A stretch of DNA of 64,000 nucleotides from Sphingomonas_D zeicaulis (GTDB lineage Bacteria > Pseudomonadota > Alphaproteobacteria > Sphingomonadales > Sphingomonadaceae): assembly GCF_050433225.1 (NCBI RefSeq), contig NZ_JBNPXQ010000001.1, positions 1,302,001 to 1,366,000 of the forward strand. The letters are read 5' to 3'. Positions within the stretch are counted from its first letter, which is position 1, and the number at the start of each line of letters is the position of its first letter. This document shows, piece by piece, positions 48,785 through 57,370 of the stretch. The translations under genes and the position numbers were made by a program. The notes under the pieces were generated by a model. The model saw nothing but the letters and a program-made list of their open reading frames with translations, was not told the DNA's origin and did no database searches.

Positions 48785-50827
48785 ATGTTCCCTGCCCCCT
48801 GTCGCCCGATCCCGGTTCCTTTGGTTACGTCCCTTTCCGCGCTGGCGCTCGCGCTGCTGGCGCTGCCCAGCCCGGCTGCGGCGGAAGGGGCGCCGGACGA
48901 AGGGGATCCGATCGTCGTGACGGGCGAAGGCCTGCCGCTGCCACCGGGAACGCCCGCCTACGGCGCGGTGACGATCGACCGTGACCGGCTGACCGACAGC
49001 GCCGCGGGCCGCATCGAGGATATCCTGGCCGACGTCGCCGGCTTCCAGCAGTTCCGCCGATCGGACAGCCGCTCGGCCAATCCGTCGGCGCAGGGCGCGA
49101 CCTTGCGGGCCTTGGGCGGCAATGCCTCCAGCCGCACCCTCCTGCTGCTCGACGGGGTGCCGCAGGCGGATCCCTTCTTCGGCTATATCCCTTACAGCGC
49201 CCTCGCCCCCGAGCGGCTCGCCGAGGCGCGCATCACCCGGGGCGGCGGTACCGGCGCGTTCGGGGCAGGCGCGGTCGCCGGCACGATCGAACTCGCCAGC
49301 GCCGGTCGCGCGCAACTGCCGACGGTGGCGGCAAGCGCCTTCTACGGCAGCCAGGATGCAACCGAACTTTCCGCTGCCATCACCCCGGATCTCGGCGAGG
49401 GCTTCGTGACGGTCTCCGGCCGGTGGGACCGTGGCGACGGCTTCCATACCACGCCGCGCGACCAGCGAGTCGCGGCCACAGCGCGGGCGCGATATGAAAG
49501 CTGGTCGGCGGGGCTGCGCGCGGTCGCGCCGATCGCACCGGACCTTGAAGTCCAGTTCCGCGGGCTCCTGTTCAGCGATGACCGCACCCTGCGCTTCGCA
49601 GGTGCGGACAGCCATTCGGAAGGGCAGGACGCCAGCATCCGGCTGGTGTCGCGGGGGCGCTGGCAGGTCGATCTGCTCGCCTATGTGCAGGCGCGCAACT
49701 TCTCCAACGTTGTGATCAGCGCCACCAGCTTCCGCAAGACGCTCGACCAGCGCAACACGCCCTCGACCGGCTATGGCGGCAAGATCGAGCTGCGCCCGCC
49801 GGTTGCCGATGCGCATCTGCTGCGCATCGGTGCGGACGCGCGGCTGGCCGATGGCGAGATGTTCGAGGACGGGTTCAACGCCACTACCGGCGCCGTCACG
49901 GTCCGCCGCAATGCCGGCGGCGAGCAGGCGACCTTCGGCCTGTTCGTCGAGGATGACTGGACGATCGGCCGCCTCACGCTGACTGGCGGCGCGCGGCTCG
50001 ATCACTGGTCGATCGACGGTGGTTTCCTGACCGAGCGCAATGCCGTCGGCATGGTCACCAACGATCGGCAATTCGCCGATCGTGACGGCTGGCGCCCCAG
50101 CTTCCGCGCGGGCGGAGTGCTGAAGCTGTCGAGCGCGGTCGCGCTGCGCGGTGCGGGCTATACCGGCTTCCGCCTGCCGACGCTCAACGAACTCTATCGT
50201 CCCTTCACCGTGTTCCCGGTGACGACGCGGGCCAATGCCGCGCTGGGGCTTGAGCGATTGAAGGGCGTCGAAGCGGGCGTAGATCTCATGCCCGCCCCTG
50301 GCGTCACGCTCGCTGCGACCGCCTTCTACAACCGGCTGGAAGGCGCGATCGCCAATGTGACGATCGGAACCAATCTGCGGGAACGGCAGAATGTGGATGC
50401 GGTGACGGCGAAGGGCGTCGAGCTTTCGGCCAGCCTGCGGCTCGGCCAGGTCTTCGCACTGGCGAGCTACGCCTACAGCCACAGCCGGGTGGATGCGCCG
50501 GGCGAAGCGTTCGACCGGCTGATCCCGGCGCAGACGCCGAGCCATGCGGCGAGCACGACGCTCGGCTGGCGCCCCGCCCCCGGTTGGAACCTCTCGGGAA
50601 CGCTGCGCTATGTCGGCCGCCAGTTCGAGGATGATCGCGAGACCGATGCGCTGAAGGATGCGCTGACCGTCGATGCGGTCGCGCGCGTGCCGCTCGGCAA
50701 AGGCGCTTTCCTTGTCGGCCGCGCGGAGAACCTCTTCGATACCGCCGTCGTCACCCGCAATGTTGCCGGATCGATCGATGTCGGCACCCCGCGCACGCTT
50801 TGGATCGGGATCAAGCTCGAACGATAA
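48785..50827 (+). CDS. TonB-dependent receptor (BtuB-like size)
   Basis: Outer-membrane receptor of 680 residues, the compact BtuB/colicin-receptor size class. A signal peptide ends near PAAAE (residue 34). The TonB-box-like PIVVTGEGLPLP is followed by plug blocks (ADVAGFQQFRRSDSRSANPSAQG; GNASSRTLLLLDGVPQADPFFGYI; ARITRGGGTGAFGAGAVAGTIEL), and the barrel ends in GIKLER. The last residue is arginine, not the usual phenylalanine. ATG 48785 is chosen to place the signal peptide at the start; GTG 48743 is possible. Ligand unknown; the size class includes vitamin B12, haem and siderophore receptors. Confidence 0.88.
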   Translation: MFPAPCRPIPVPLVTSLSALALALLALPSPAAAEGAPDEGDPIVVTGEGLPLPPGTPAYGAVTIDRDRLTDSAAGRIEDILADVAGFQQFRRSDSRSANPSAQGATLRALGGNASSRTLLLLDGVPQADPFFGYIPYSALAPERLAEARITRGGGTGAFGAGAVAGTIELASAGRAQLPTVAASAFYGSQDATELSAAITPDLGEGFVTVSGRWDRGDGFHTTPRDQRVAATARARYESWSAGLRAVAPIAPDLEVQFRGLLFSDDRTLRFAGADSHSEGQDASIRLVSRGRWQVDLLAYVQARNFSNVVISATSFRKTLDQRNTPSTGYGGKIELRPPVADAHLLRIGADARLADGEMFEDGFNATTGAVTVRRNAGGEQATFGLFVEDDWTIGRLTLTGGARLDHWSIDGGFLTERNAVGMVTNDRQFADRDGWRPSFRAGGVLKLSSAVALRGAGYTGFRLPTLNELYRPFTVFPVTTRANAALGLERLKGVEAGVDLMPAPGVTLAATAFYNRLEGAIANVTIGTNLRERQNVDAVTAKGVELSASLRLGQVFALASYAYSHSRVDAPGEAFDRLIPAQTPSHAASTTLGWRPAPGWNLSGTLRYVGRQFEDDRETDALKDALTVDAVARVPLGKGAFLVGRAENLFDTAVVTRNVAGSIDVGTPRTLWIGIKLER

Positions 50828-50839
50828 AGGGGGAGAAAG

Positions 50840-50872
50840 ATGAGCAACGGCAGCGCTGTGCGCGAAACCTGA
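50840..50872 (+). pseudogene. Ten-codon open frame with strong ribosome site
   Basis: Thirteen bases after the receptor stop, GGGGGAGAAAG is followed by ATG and a reading frame of only 10 codons (MSNGSAVRET). The ribosome site is better than those of most genes here. This looks like the 5' end of a lost downstream gene or a very short leader peptide. No continuation is found in any frame before the convergent SDR gene. Confidence 0.35.
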
Positions 50873-50878
50873 GCCGGC

Positions 50879-51640
50879 CTAGCGCGGCGCCATGCGGATC
50901 GCGCCGTCCAGACGGATCACCTCCCCGTTGAGCATAGGGTTGGCAATGATCGACTCAACGAGTTGCGCATATTCCTCCGGCCGCCCCAGGCGGCTGGGAT
51001 GGGGCACCTGCGTTCCCAGCGAATCCTGCGCCGCTTGCGGCAGCCCCATCAGCATTGGCGTGAGGAAGATGCCGGGCGCGATCGTGACGACGCGGATGCG
51101 GTGCTGTGCCAGATCGCGCGCCACGGGGAGCGTCAGGCCGACGACGCCGCCCTTGCTCGCGGCATAGGCCGCCTGCCCGATCTGCCCGTCATAGGCAGCG
51201 ACCGATGCGGTGTTGACGATGACGCCGCGTTCCTCCTCATCCGTCTCGACGCTCGCCAGCCGCGCCGCGAACTTGGCGATCATGTTGAAGGTGCCGATCA
51301 GGTTGATCTCGACCGCGCGACGAAAGGCATCGAGCGGATGCGGCACATTCTCCTTGCCCACCGTCTTGATCGCGGGTGCGATGCCCGCGCAGTTGACGAG
51401 AATGCGAGCGACACCATGCCGATCCTCGGCGGCCGCAATACCCGCTGCAACGCTGGCATCGTCGGTCACATTGACCGCGAAGAAGGCGCCACCGATCGCG
51501 GCAGCGCGTTTTTCCCCAGCCTCCGCGTTGAGGTCGAACAGCGACACGCGCGCACCGCGTTCGGCCAGCAGGTGCGCCGTGGCGGCGCCCAGCCCGGACG
51601 CGCCCCCCGTCACGATGACCGGAATTCCGTTGAGCTGCAT
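50879..51640 (-). CDS. SDR family oxidoreductase
   Basis: A 253-residue short-chain dehydrogenase, close to 3-hydroxyacyl-CoA dehydrogenase type II proteins. Motifs are TGGASGLG (11-18), NCAG (83-86), the catalytic Ser146 and Y159-x-x-x-K163 (YAASKGG). The end GEVIRLDGAIRMAPR is typical for acyl-CoA-acting members. ATG 51640 has GGAGGTC upstream. It could oxidise 3-hydroxyacyl-CoA or 3-hydroxybutyryl-type esters in the cytoplasm. No beta-oxidation partner is nearby. Confidence 0.88.
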   Translation of the reverse strand: MQLNGIPVIVTGGASGLGAATAHLLAERGARVSLFDLNAEAGEKRAAAIGGAFFAVNVTDDASVAAGIAAAEDRHGVARILVNCAGIAPAIKTVGKENVPHPLDAFRRAVEINLIGTFNMIAKFAARLASVETDEEERGVIVNTASVAAYDGQIGQAAYAASKGGVVGLTLPVARDLAQHRIRVVTIAPGIFLTPMLMGLPQAAQDSLGTQVPHPSRLGRPEEYAQLVESIIANPMLNGEVIRLDGAIRMAPR

Positions 51641-51774
51641 GAGACCTCCGTTCAGATCGGTTCAATGGCGGTCGCGCGCCTATCCGGCATGACTCCGCCA
51701 GGGAGGCATGCCGGATAGATCGGATTGCGCGATCGATCCACCCGAACCGGGCGGAAGGTCTCCTGCGGCCAGCG

Positions 51775-52770
51775 TCAGCCCTTGATGAAGGCCAGCAGAT
51801 CGGGGTTGAGGACGTCGGCATGGCTGGTCAGCATGCCGTGCGGATAGCCCTTGTAGACCTTGAGTTCGCCGTTCCTGAGCAGTTTGACCGACAGCAGGGC
51901 GGCGTCGGCGATCGGCACGATCTGGTCGTCATCGCCGTGCATCACCAGCGTCGGCACCGTGATCGCTTTCAGGTCCTCGGTAAAATCCGTCTCGGAAAAC
52001 ACGGCGATACAATCATAATGTGCCTTGGCGCCGCCGATCATGCCCTGCCGCCACCAATTCTGGATGGTTCCCGGAAGGATCTTCGCGCCCGGCCGGTTGA
52101 AGCCGTAGAACGGCCCCGACGCGACATCGAGATAGAATTGGGCGCGATTGGCGGCGAGGCCTTCGCGCAGACCGTCGAAGACCGATTTGGGCAGGCCGCC
52201 GGGGTTCTTTTCCGACTGGATCATGATCGGCGGCACCGCGCTGACCAGCACCGCCTTGGCGACGCGGCCGGGCTTAGCGCGCGCCACATAACGCGCCGCC
52301 TCGCCGCCGCCGGTGGAATGGCCGATGTGCACGGCATTCTTCAGGTCAAGATGGTCGGTGAGTTCGATCAGGTCGGCGACATAGGTATCCATGTCGTTGC
52401 CGGTGTCGGTTTGGGTCGAGCGGCCGTGTCCGCGCCGGTCATGCGCGATCACGCGATAGCCCTTGTCGAGGAAGAACAGCATCTGCGCGTCCCAATCGTC
52501 GGCGCTGAGCGGCCAGCCATGGTGGAAGACGATCGGCTGCGCGCTCTTGGGGCCCCAATCCTTGTAGAAGATCTGGGTGCCGTCCTTCGTGGTGATCGTG
52601 GCCATGTTCTTGTCTCCGTGCTGCAGATTTCCGGAAAGCGGTGCGGCGAATGCCGGCGTGCCTGCGAGGAGGCCCGCGGCGATCATCCCGCCGAGCAATT
52701 CGCGGCGGCTGGTGTCGAGCGACCATGCGGTGATATTGGCAGTGGCGGAATATCTCTGGATGGTGGCCAT
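51775..52770 (-). CDS. Alpha/beta hydrolase, non-haem haloperoxidase-like, Tat-type signal
   Basis: The enzyme matches cofactor-free non-haem chloroperoxidases: FHHGWPLSADDWDAQM, DRRGHGRSTQTDTGNDM, nucleophile serine in GHSTGGG, aspartate in GDDDQIVP and histidine in YPHGM. Two starts are possible. ATG 52770 (331 residues, GAGGA upstream) gives a twin-arginine signal peptide SRRELLGGMIAAGLLAGTPAFA. ATG 52605 (276 residues, GGAGA upstream) gives a soluble enzyme beginning MATITTKDG. The Tat form would fold in the cytoplasm before export. Family members are esterases with perhydrolase side activity. Confidence 0.85.
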   Translation of the reverse strand: MATIQRYSATANITAWSLDTSRRELLGGMIAAGLLAGTPAFAAPLSGNLQHGDKNMATITTKDGTQIFYKDWGPKSAQPIVFHHGWPLSADDWDAQMLFFLDKGYRVIAHDRRGHGRSTQTDTGNDMDTYVADLIELTDHLDLKNAVHIGHSTGGGEAARYVARAKPGRVAKAVLVSAVPPIMIQSEKNPGGLPKSVFDGLREGLAANRAQFYLDVASGPFYGFNRPGAKILPGTIQNWWRQGMIGGAKAHYDCIAVFSETDFTEDLKAITVPTLVMHGDDDQIVPIADAALLSVKLLRNGELKVYKGYPHGMLTSHADVLNPDLLAFIKG

Positions 52771-52936
52771 CGGGCGTCCTCGCTGGCGGCACGCCTCATC
52801 GCCTGCCCGCCATGCCGGTGATAATGGGCGCAGCCGCCGCTGGCCGCCATTCGACCAAGGCAGGCGCGATCCCATACCTTGGTCCGTCTCCGCCGGATCG
52901 GGCGATGTTGATGAACGCCGTCGTCAGGGTTAGGCC

Positions 52937-55069
52937 ATGCCGATGACGTTCCGATCCCGCACCGCCATCGCCGGTTCCGCCCTTTTCGCCATCGCGCTCG
53001 CCAGCGCCGCACTCGGCGCCGCGCCGCAGGATGAAGATCCGTTTCTCTGGCTTGAAGAGATCGATGGGCCACGCGCGCTGAAGCAGGTGGAGGCGTGGAA
53101 CGCCGATACCGACCAGCGCGTCCGATCGATGCCGGGCTTCGAGGCCGATCGGGCACGGGCGCGCGCGATCCTCGACGACGAGGCGCAGATCGCGATGCCG
53201 GACCAGATCTTTGGCGACAAGGTCCTCAACCTGTGGCGCGACGCGAGGAATCCGCGCGGGCTTTGGCGGGTGAGCCCGCTTGCCGCCTATCGCGCGGGGA
53301 AGCCGGTGTGGACGACGCTGATCGATGTCGACGCGCTTGGCAAGGCAGAGGGCAAGAGTTGGGTGTGGCATGGCGCGGACTGCCTTGCGCCGGCCTATGA
53401 ACGCTGCCTCGTCTCGCTCTCGCCCAGCGGCACCGATGCCGATGTCGTCCGCGAGTGGGACATGAAGACGGGCGCGTTCGTGAAGGACGGCTTCGGACTG
53501 CCGGAAGCGAAGAGCAATGTGGCGTGGATCGATCGCGATACGCTGCTGGTCGGCACCGATTTCGGCGCCGGATCGATGACCGATTCGGGCTATCCCCGAC
53601 TGCTGAAGCAGTGGAAGCGCGGCACGCCGCTGTCTGCCGCCACCGACGTGATGGCCGGCAAGGCGGAGGATGTCAGCCTCGCCCCCTCGGCGGTGATGGA
53701 TGGCGATGTGCGGCGCGTGTTCGCATCGCGCGGCGTCGATTTCTATACAAGCATCCTTTCGCTGCGCCTTCCCGACGGCCGTTTCGTGCCGACGCCGGTG
53801 CCGCCGAGCGCTGATCTTCGCGCGGTAATCGGCGGGCGGATGATCGTGTTCCTCAACAAGCCACTCGATGCCTTCCCCGCTGGTGCGCTCATTTCCTACG
53901 CGATTGCCGATATCGCCGCGGGGCGTGACGCGAAGCCGGAACTCGTGCTTGCGCCGACCGAGAGCCAATCGATCGAGGAAGCCGTCGCGACCGACCATGT
54001 GCTGTGGGTGCGGCTGCTCGACGATGTCTCTGGCAAGCTGCTGGCGCTCACCCGCGATGCGACGTCAAGGCGCTGGAGCAGCCGCGCGATCCCGCTTGCG
54101 GCCAATGCGACCCTTGACATCGCGGCCGGCGCGGCTGCGCAGGATCTGGCGTTCGTGACGGTCGAGACGATGCTACAGCCGCCGGCGCTGATGGCGGTGC
54201 CGGCGGTGGGCTCGTCCGCTCCCGTGCAGAGCTTGCCGGCCCGCTTCGATGCGAACGCCTTCACCGTCGAACAGCGCTTCGCGACCTCGAAAGATGGCAC
54301 GCGCGTTCCCTATTTCCTCGTTCGCAAGAAGGGCGCGACCGGTCCGGTGCCGGCGCTGATCCACGGCTATGGCGGCTTCCGCGCCGCGCAGCTTCCCGGT
54401 TATCTGACGGGACAGCCCTATCGCGCGGGCCCGCTGGGGCTGTTCTGGGCGGAAGACGGCAACGCCTATGTTCTCGCCAACATCCGCGGTGGCAGCGAAT
54501 ATGGGCCGGCCTGGCACGAAGCGGCGCTGCGCGAGAAGCGGCAGAACAGCTTCGACGATCTCCACGCCGTCGCCGAGGATCTGGTGAAGGCCGGGATCAG
54601 CGGCAAGGGCAGGATCGCGATCTCGGGCCGCTCCAACGGCGGCGTGCTGGTCGGCGCGGCGATGACGCAAAGGCCCGATCTCTACGGCGCCGTCATCTCG
54701 GGATCGCCGCTGCACGACATGAAGCGCTATTCGCACCTCCTTGCCGGGGCGTCATGGATGGCGGAATATGGCGATCCCGACGTGCCCGCCGACTGGGCCT
54801 TCATGAAGCTCTATTCGCCCTATCAGAATGTGAAGCCGGGCGTGCGCTACCCGGCCGCCTTCTTCTACCTCTCGACGCGGGACGACCGCGTCCACCCGGG
54901 CCACGCCCGCAAGATGGCGGCCCGGCTGGGCGCCTATGGCAACCGCGTCTATTATCACGAGTATCTGGAAGGCGGCCATTCGGTGGGGGCTGATCATGCC
55001 GAGGATGCGGTGCGCGCGGCGATGCTCCACGCCTTCTTGAAGAAGGAGTTGATGGCGCCGGCGAAGTGA
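52937..55069 (+). CDS. Prolyl oligopeptidase family serine peptidase (S9A)
   Basis: A 710-residue exported serine peptidase (signal peptide to LGAAP, about residue 28). A long beta-propeller (about 75-420) is followed by the catalytic domain. The triad is Ser566 (GRSNGG), Asp in STRDDRVHP and His in EGGHSVG. ANIRGGSEYGPAWHEAA is a hallmark of the family. The start ATG 52937 directly precedes the signal. It diverges from the haloperoxidase-like gene. It probably cleaves proline-containing peptides up to about 30 residues in the periplasm. It is not close to the S9 enzyme at 10171-12411, which is DPP-like. Confidence 0.9.
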   Translation: MPMTFRSRTAIAGSALFAIALASAALGAAPQDEDPFLWLEEIDGPRALKQVEAWNADTDQRVRSMPGFEADRARARAILDDEAQIAMPDQIFGDKVLNLWRDARNPRGLWRVSPLAAYRAGKPVWTTLIDVDALGKAEGKSWVWHGADCLAPAYERCLVSLSPSGTDADVVREWDMKTGAFVKDGFGLPEAKSNVAWIDRDTLLVGTDFGAGSMTDSGYPRLLKQWKRGTPLSAATDVMAGKAEDVSLAPSAVMDGDVRRVFASRGVDFYTSILSLRLPDGRFVPTPVPPSADLRAVIGGRMIVFLNKPLDAFPAGALISYAIADIAAGRDAKPELVLAPTESQSIEEAVATDHVLWVRLLDDVSGKLLALTRDATSRRWSSRAIPLAANATLDIAAGAAAQDLAFVTVETMLQPPALMAVPAVGSSAPVQSLPARFDANAFTVEQRFATSKDGTRVPYFLVRKKGATGPVPALIHGYGGFRAAQLPGYLTGQPYRAGPLGLFWAEDGNAYVLANIRGGSEYGPAWHEAALREKRQNSFDDLHAVAEDLVKAGISGKGRIAISGRSNGGVLVGAAMTQRPDLYGAVISGSPLHDMKRYSHLLAGASWMAEYGDPDVPADWAFMKLYSPYQNVKPGVRYPAAFFYLSTRDDRVHPGHARKMAARLGAYGNRVYYHEYLEGGHSVGADHAEDAVRAAMLHAFLKKELMAPAK

Positions 55070-55073
55070 CGAT

Positions 55074-55370
55074 TCAGCCGATTGCGACGGGATCGAGCAC
55101 GAATGCGCTGCGTTCAGCGAGATCGTTGATCCGCGCGAGATAGGCCTGGAAATGCGCGGTCGCCCGGTGCGCGGCGACCGCCACATCGTCGGTATAGAGT
55201 TCGTCGAGAACGAAGCGGGTGGCATCCGCCTTGTCGCGCCACAGGTCGTAGCGCAGATTGCCGGGCTCTGCGCGCGACGGAGCCAGCATGGATTCGAGCA
55301 GTGCAGCCAGATCCTGCGCCTTGCCGGCACGTGCCGTCAGCACCGCCACAATCTTCACCGGACTGGTCAT
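55074..55370 (-). CDS. Antibiotic biosynthesis monooxygenase (ABM) domain protein
   Basis: A 98-residue ferredoxin-like fold protein of the ABM/YgiN group: VKIVAVLTARAGKAQDLAALLESMLAPSRAEPGNLRYDLWRD, then FVLDELYTDDVAVAAHRATAHFQAYL. Members form dimers and act as quinol monooxygenases or small-molecule binding proteins. ATG 55370 has AGGGAACAGG upstream; the long frame to 55472 lacks one. It converges on the S9A peptidase with a 4-bp gap. No partner is evident. Confidence 0.85.
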   Translation of the reverse strand: MTSPVKIVAVLTARAGKAQDLAALLESMLAPSRAEPGNLRYDLWRDKADATRFVLDELYTDDVAVAAHRATAHFQAYLARINDLAERSAFVLDPVAIG

Positions 55371-55584
55371 CGCCTGTTCCCTTTCGTCTGTGTCCCCCGC
55401 GTCATAGCCTGCGGCGCGCCGATTTCGAGCGATAGTCGGCGTTGGTGCATTGAGGCTGGCGACGGTGGACAAAGGCGGCTAGACCCCAACCATCGTCCGG
55501 CGGCAGACCGGAGCAGCCAATCGTGAGGTCGCCAGACAGTTGCCGCGATCAACGCCCATGCCGGGCAAGGGGAAATGGCGAACC

Positions 55585-57228
55585 ATGACCAAGGCTTCCG
55601 ATCTTTTCGTCGCGTGCCTCGAGGAAGAGGGTGTCGAATATATGTTCGGCGTGCCCGGTGAGGAGAATCTCGACCTGCTGGATTCGCTGTCGCGCTCGAC
55701 ATCGATCAAGCTGATCCTCACCCGGCATGAACAGGGTGCCGGCTTCATGGCCGCCACCTATGGCCGCCACACCGGCAAGACCGGTGTGTGCCTGGCGACG
55801 CTGGGCCCTGGCGCGACCAATTTCGTGACCGCTGCAGCCTATGCACAGCTTGGCGGCATGCCGATCCTGATGGTGACCGGCCAGAAGCCGATCAAGAAAT
55901 CCAAGCAGGGCCGTTTCCAGATCCTCGACGTGGTCGACATGATGCGGCCGATCACCAAATATACCCACCAGCTCGCCAGCGCCGACAACATTCCAAGCCG
56001 GATCCGCGAGGCGTTCCGCTTGGCGGAAGAGGAAAAGCCCGGCGCGACCCACCTCGAATTTCCCGAGGACGTTGCGGACGAGCAGACCGAAAGCCTGCCG
56101 ATCAAACCAAGTCTTGCGCGCCGGCCCTCCGCCGAGCCCAAGGCGGTGCGCGCCGCGGTCGAGATGCTCGAGAAGTCGAAATCGCCGCTGCTGGTGATCG
56201 GCGCCGGCGCCAACCGCAAGATGACCGGGCGGATGCTTTTCCAGTTCGTGGAGAAGACGGGCATTCCCTTCCTGACCACCCAGCTCGGCAAGGGCGTGAT
56301 CGACGAGACCCATCCGAAGTTCGTCGGCTGCGCCGCGCTGTCCGCTGGCGATTTCGTCCACAAGGCGGTCGAGGCGGCCGACGTGATCGTCAATATCGGT
56401 CATGATGTGATCGAGAAGCCGCCATTCTTCATGAAGAATGGCGGCTGCCCTGTGATCCATGTCTCGACCCGCTCAGCGGAGGTTGATCCGGTCTACTTTC
56501 CGCAGATCGAGGTGATCGGCGACATCGCCAACGCCATCTGGCAGATGAAGGAAGACATCGTTCCCAAGGATTGGGCGTGCAGCCGCATGCTCGCCGCGCG
56601 GCAGGCGGAGGTGGCGCACACTGCCACCCTTGAGGATGACGCCCGCTTCCCGATCTTCCCGCCCTACTTGGTCAAGCAGATCCGCAAGGCGATGCCCAAC
56701 GACGGCATCATCTGCCTCGACAATGGCGTCTACAAGATCTGGTTCGCGCGCAACTATCCGGCGCGTCAGCAGAACACGGTTCTGCTTGACAACGCGCTGG
56801 CGACGATGGGCGCCGGCCTGCCCTCCGCCATGGCATCCGCGATGGTCTATCCGAACCGGAAGGTAATGGCGATCTGCGGCGACGGCGGCTTCATGATGAA
56901 CAGCCAGGAGATGGAGACCGCGGTTCGCCTCGGCCTCAATATCACCGTGCTGATCCTCAACGATGGCAGCTATGGCATGATCCGCTGGAAGCAGGCGAAT
57001 ATGGGGTTCCAGGATTGGGGGCTGACCTATGGCAATCCCGATTTCGTGAAATATGCCGAGGCTTACGGCGCCACCGGCCATCGCGTGGAAAGCGCGGAGC
57101 AGCTACCGCAGTTGATCGAGCAATGCCTCAACGCCAAGGGTGTGCAACTGATCGACTGCCCGGTCGACTATGCGGACAATGACCGCATCCTCAACCAAGA
57201 GATCAAGCAGCTCAGTGCAGCGCTGTGA
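55585..57228 (+). CDS. Thiamine-diphosphate enzyme, acetolactate synthase-like
   Basis: A 547-residue member of the acetolactate synthase/pyruvate decarboxylase family. The catalytic glutamate is E49 (LTRHEQGAGFMAATYG). The central domain has VIGAGANRKMTGR, and the C-terminus carries the cofactor motif GDGGFMMNSQEMETAVRLGLNITVLILNDGSYGM. It probably joins or decarboxylates pyruvate-type acids. It is followed by an aldehyde dehydrogenase on the same strand (142 bp), which suggests that its product is an aldehyde or is converted through one (inference). No small regulatory subunit is adjacent, so this is likely a catabolic form. ATG 55585 follows AAGGGGA. Confidence 0.85.
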   Translation: MTKASDLFVACLEEEGVEYMFGVPGEENLDLLDSLSRSTSIKLILTRHEQGAGFMAATYGRHTGKTGVCLATLGPGATNFVTAAAYAQLGGMPILMVTGQKPIKKSKQGRFQILDVVDMMRPITKYTHQLASADNIPSRIREAFRLAEEEKPGATHLEFPEDVADEQTESLPIKPSLARRPSAEPKAVRAAVEMLEKSKSPLLVIGAGANRKMTGRMLFQFVEKTGIPFLTTQLGKGVIDETHPKFVGCAALSAGDFVHKAVEAADVIVNIGHDVIEKPPFFMKNGGCPVIHVSTRSAEVDPVYFPQIEVIGDIANAIWQMKEDIVPKDWACSRMLAARQAEVAHTATLEDDARFPIFPPYLVKQIRKAMPNDGIICLDNGVYKIWFARNYPARQQNTVLLDNALATMGAGLPSAMASAMVYPNRKVMAICGDGGFMMNSQEMETAVRLGLNITVLILNDGSYGMIRWKQANMGFQDWGLTYGNPDFVKYAEAYGATGHRVESAEQLPQLIEQCLNAKGVQLIDCPVDYADNDRILNQEIKQLSAAL

Positions 57229-57270
57229 TCTGACACGGCGCTGAAACTACCGGAATTTAACTTGGCGGAA

Positions 57271-57315
57271 CCAAAGCGAGGCGCCAGCCTTTGGATCGGT
57301 CTACCCGGAAGACCG
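57271..57315 (+). other. Small hairpins in leader of the aldehyde dehydrogenase
   Basis: CCAAAG...CTTTGG (57271-57294) and CGGTCT-N7-AGACCG (57297-57315) can form stems in the 142-bp spacer between the thiamine enzyme and the dehydrogenase. No riboswitch consensus fits. They may be a processing site or a weak attenuator. Confidence 0.3.
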
Positions 57316-57370
57316 GTGCCTGGTGCCGCCGGTTCCGCCGAGGATCGCGCGTGAAGGTCGAGGACATCAG

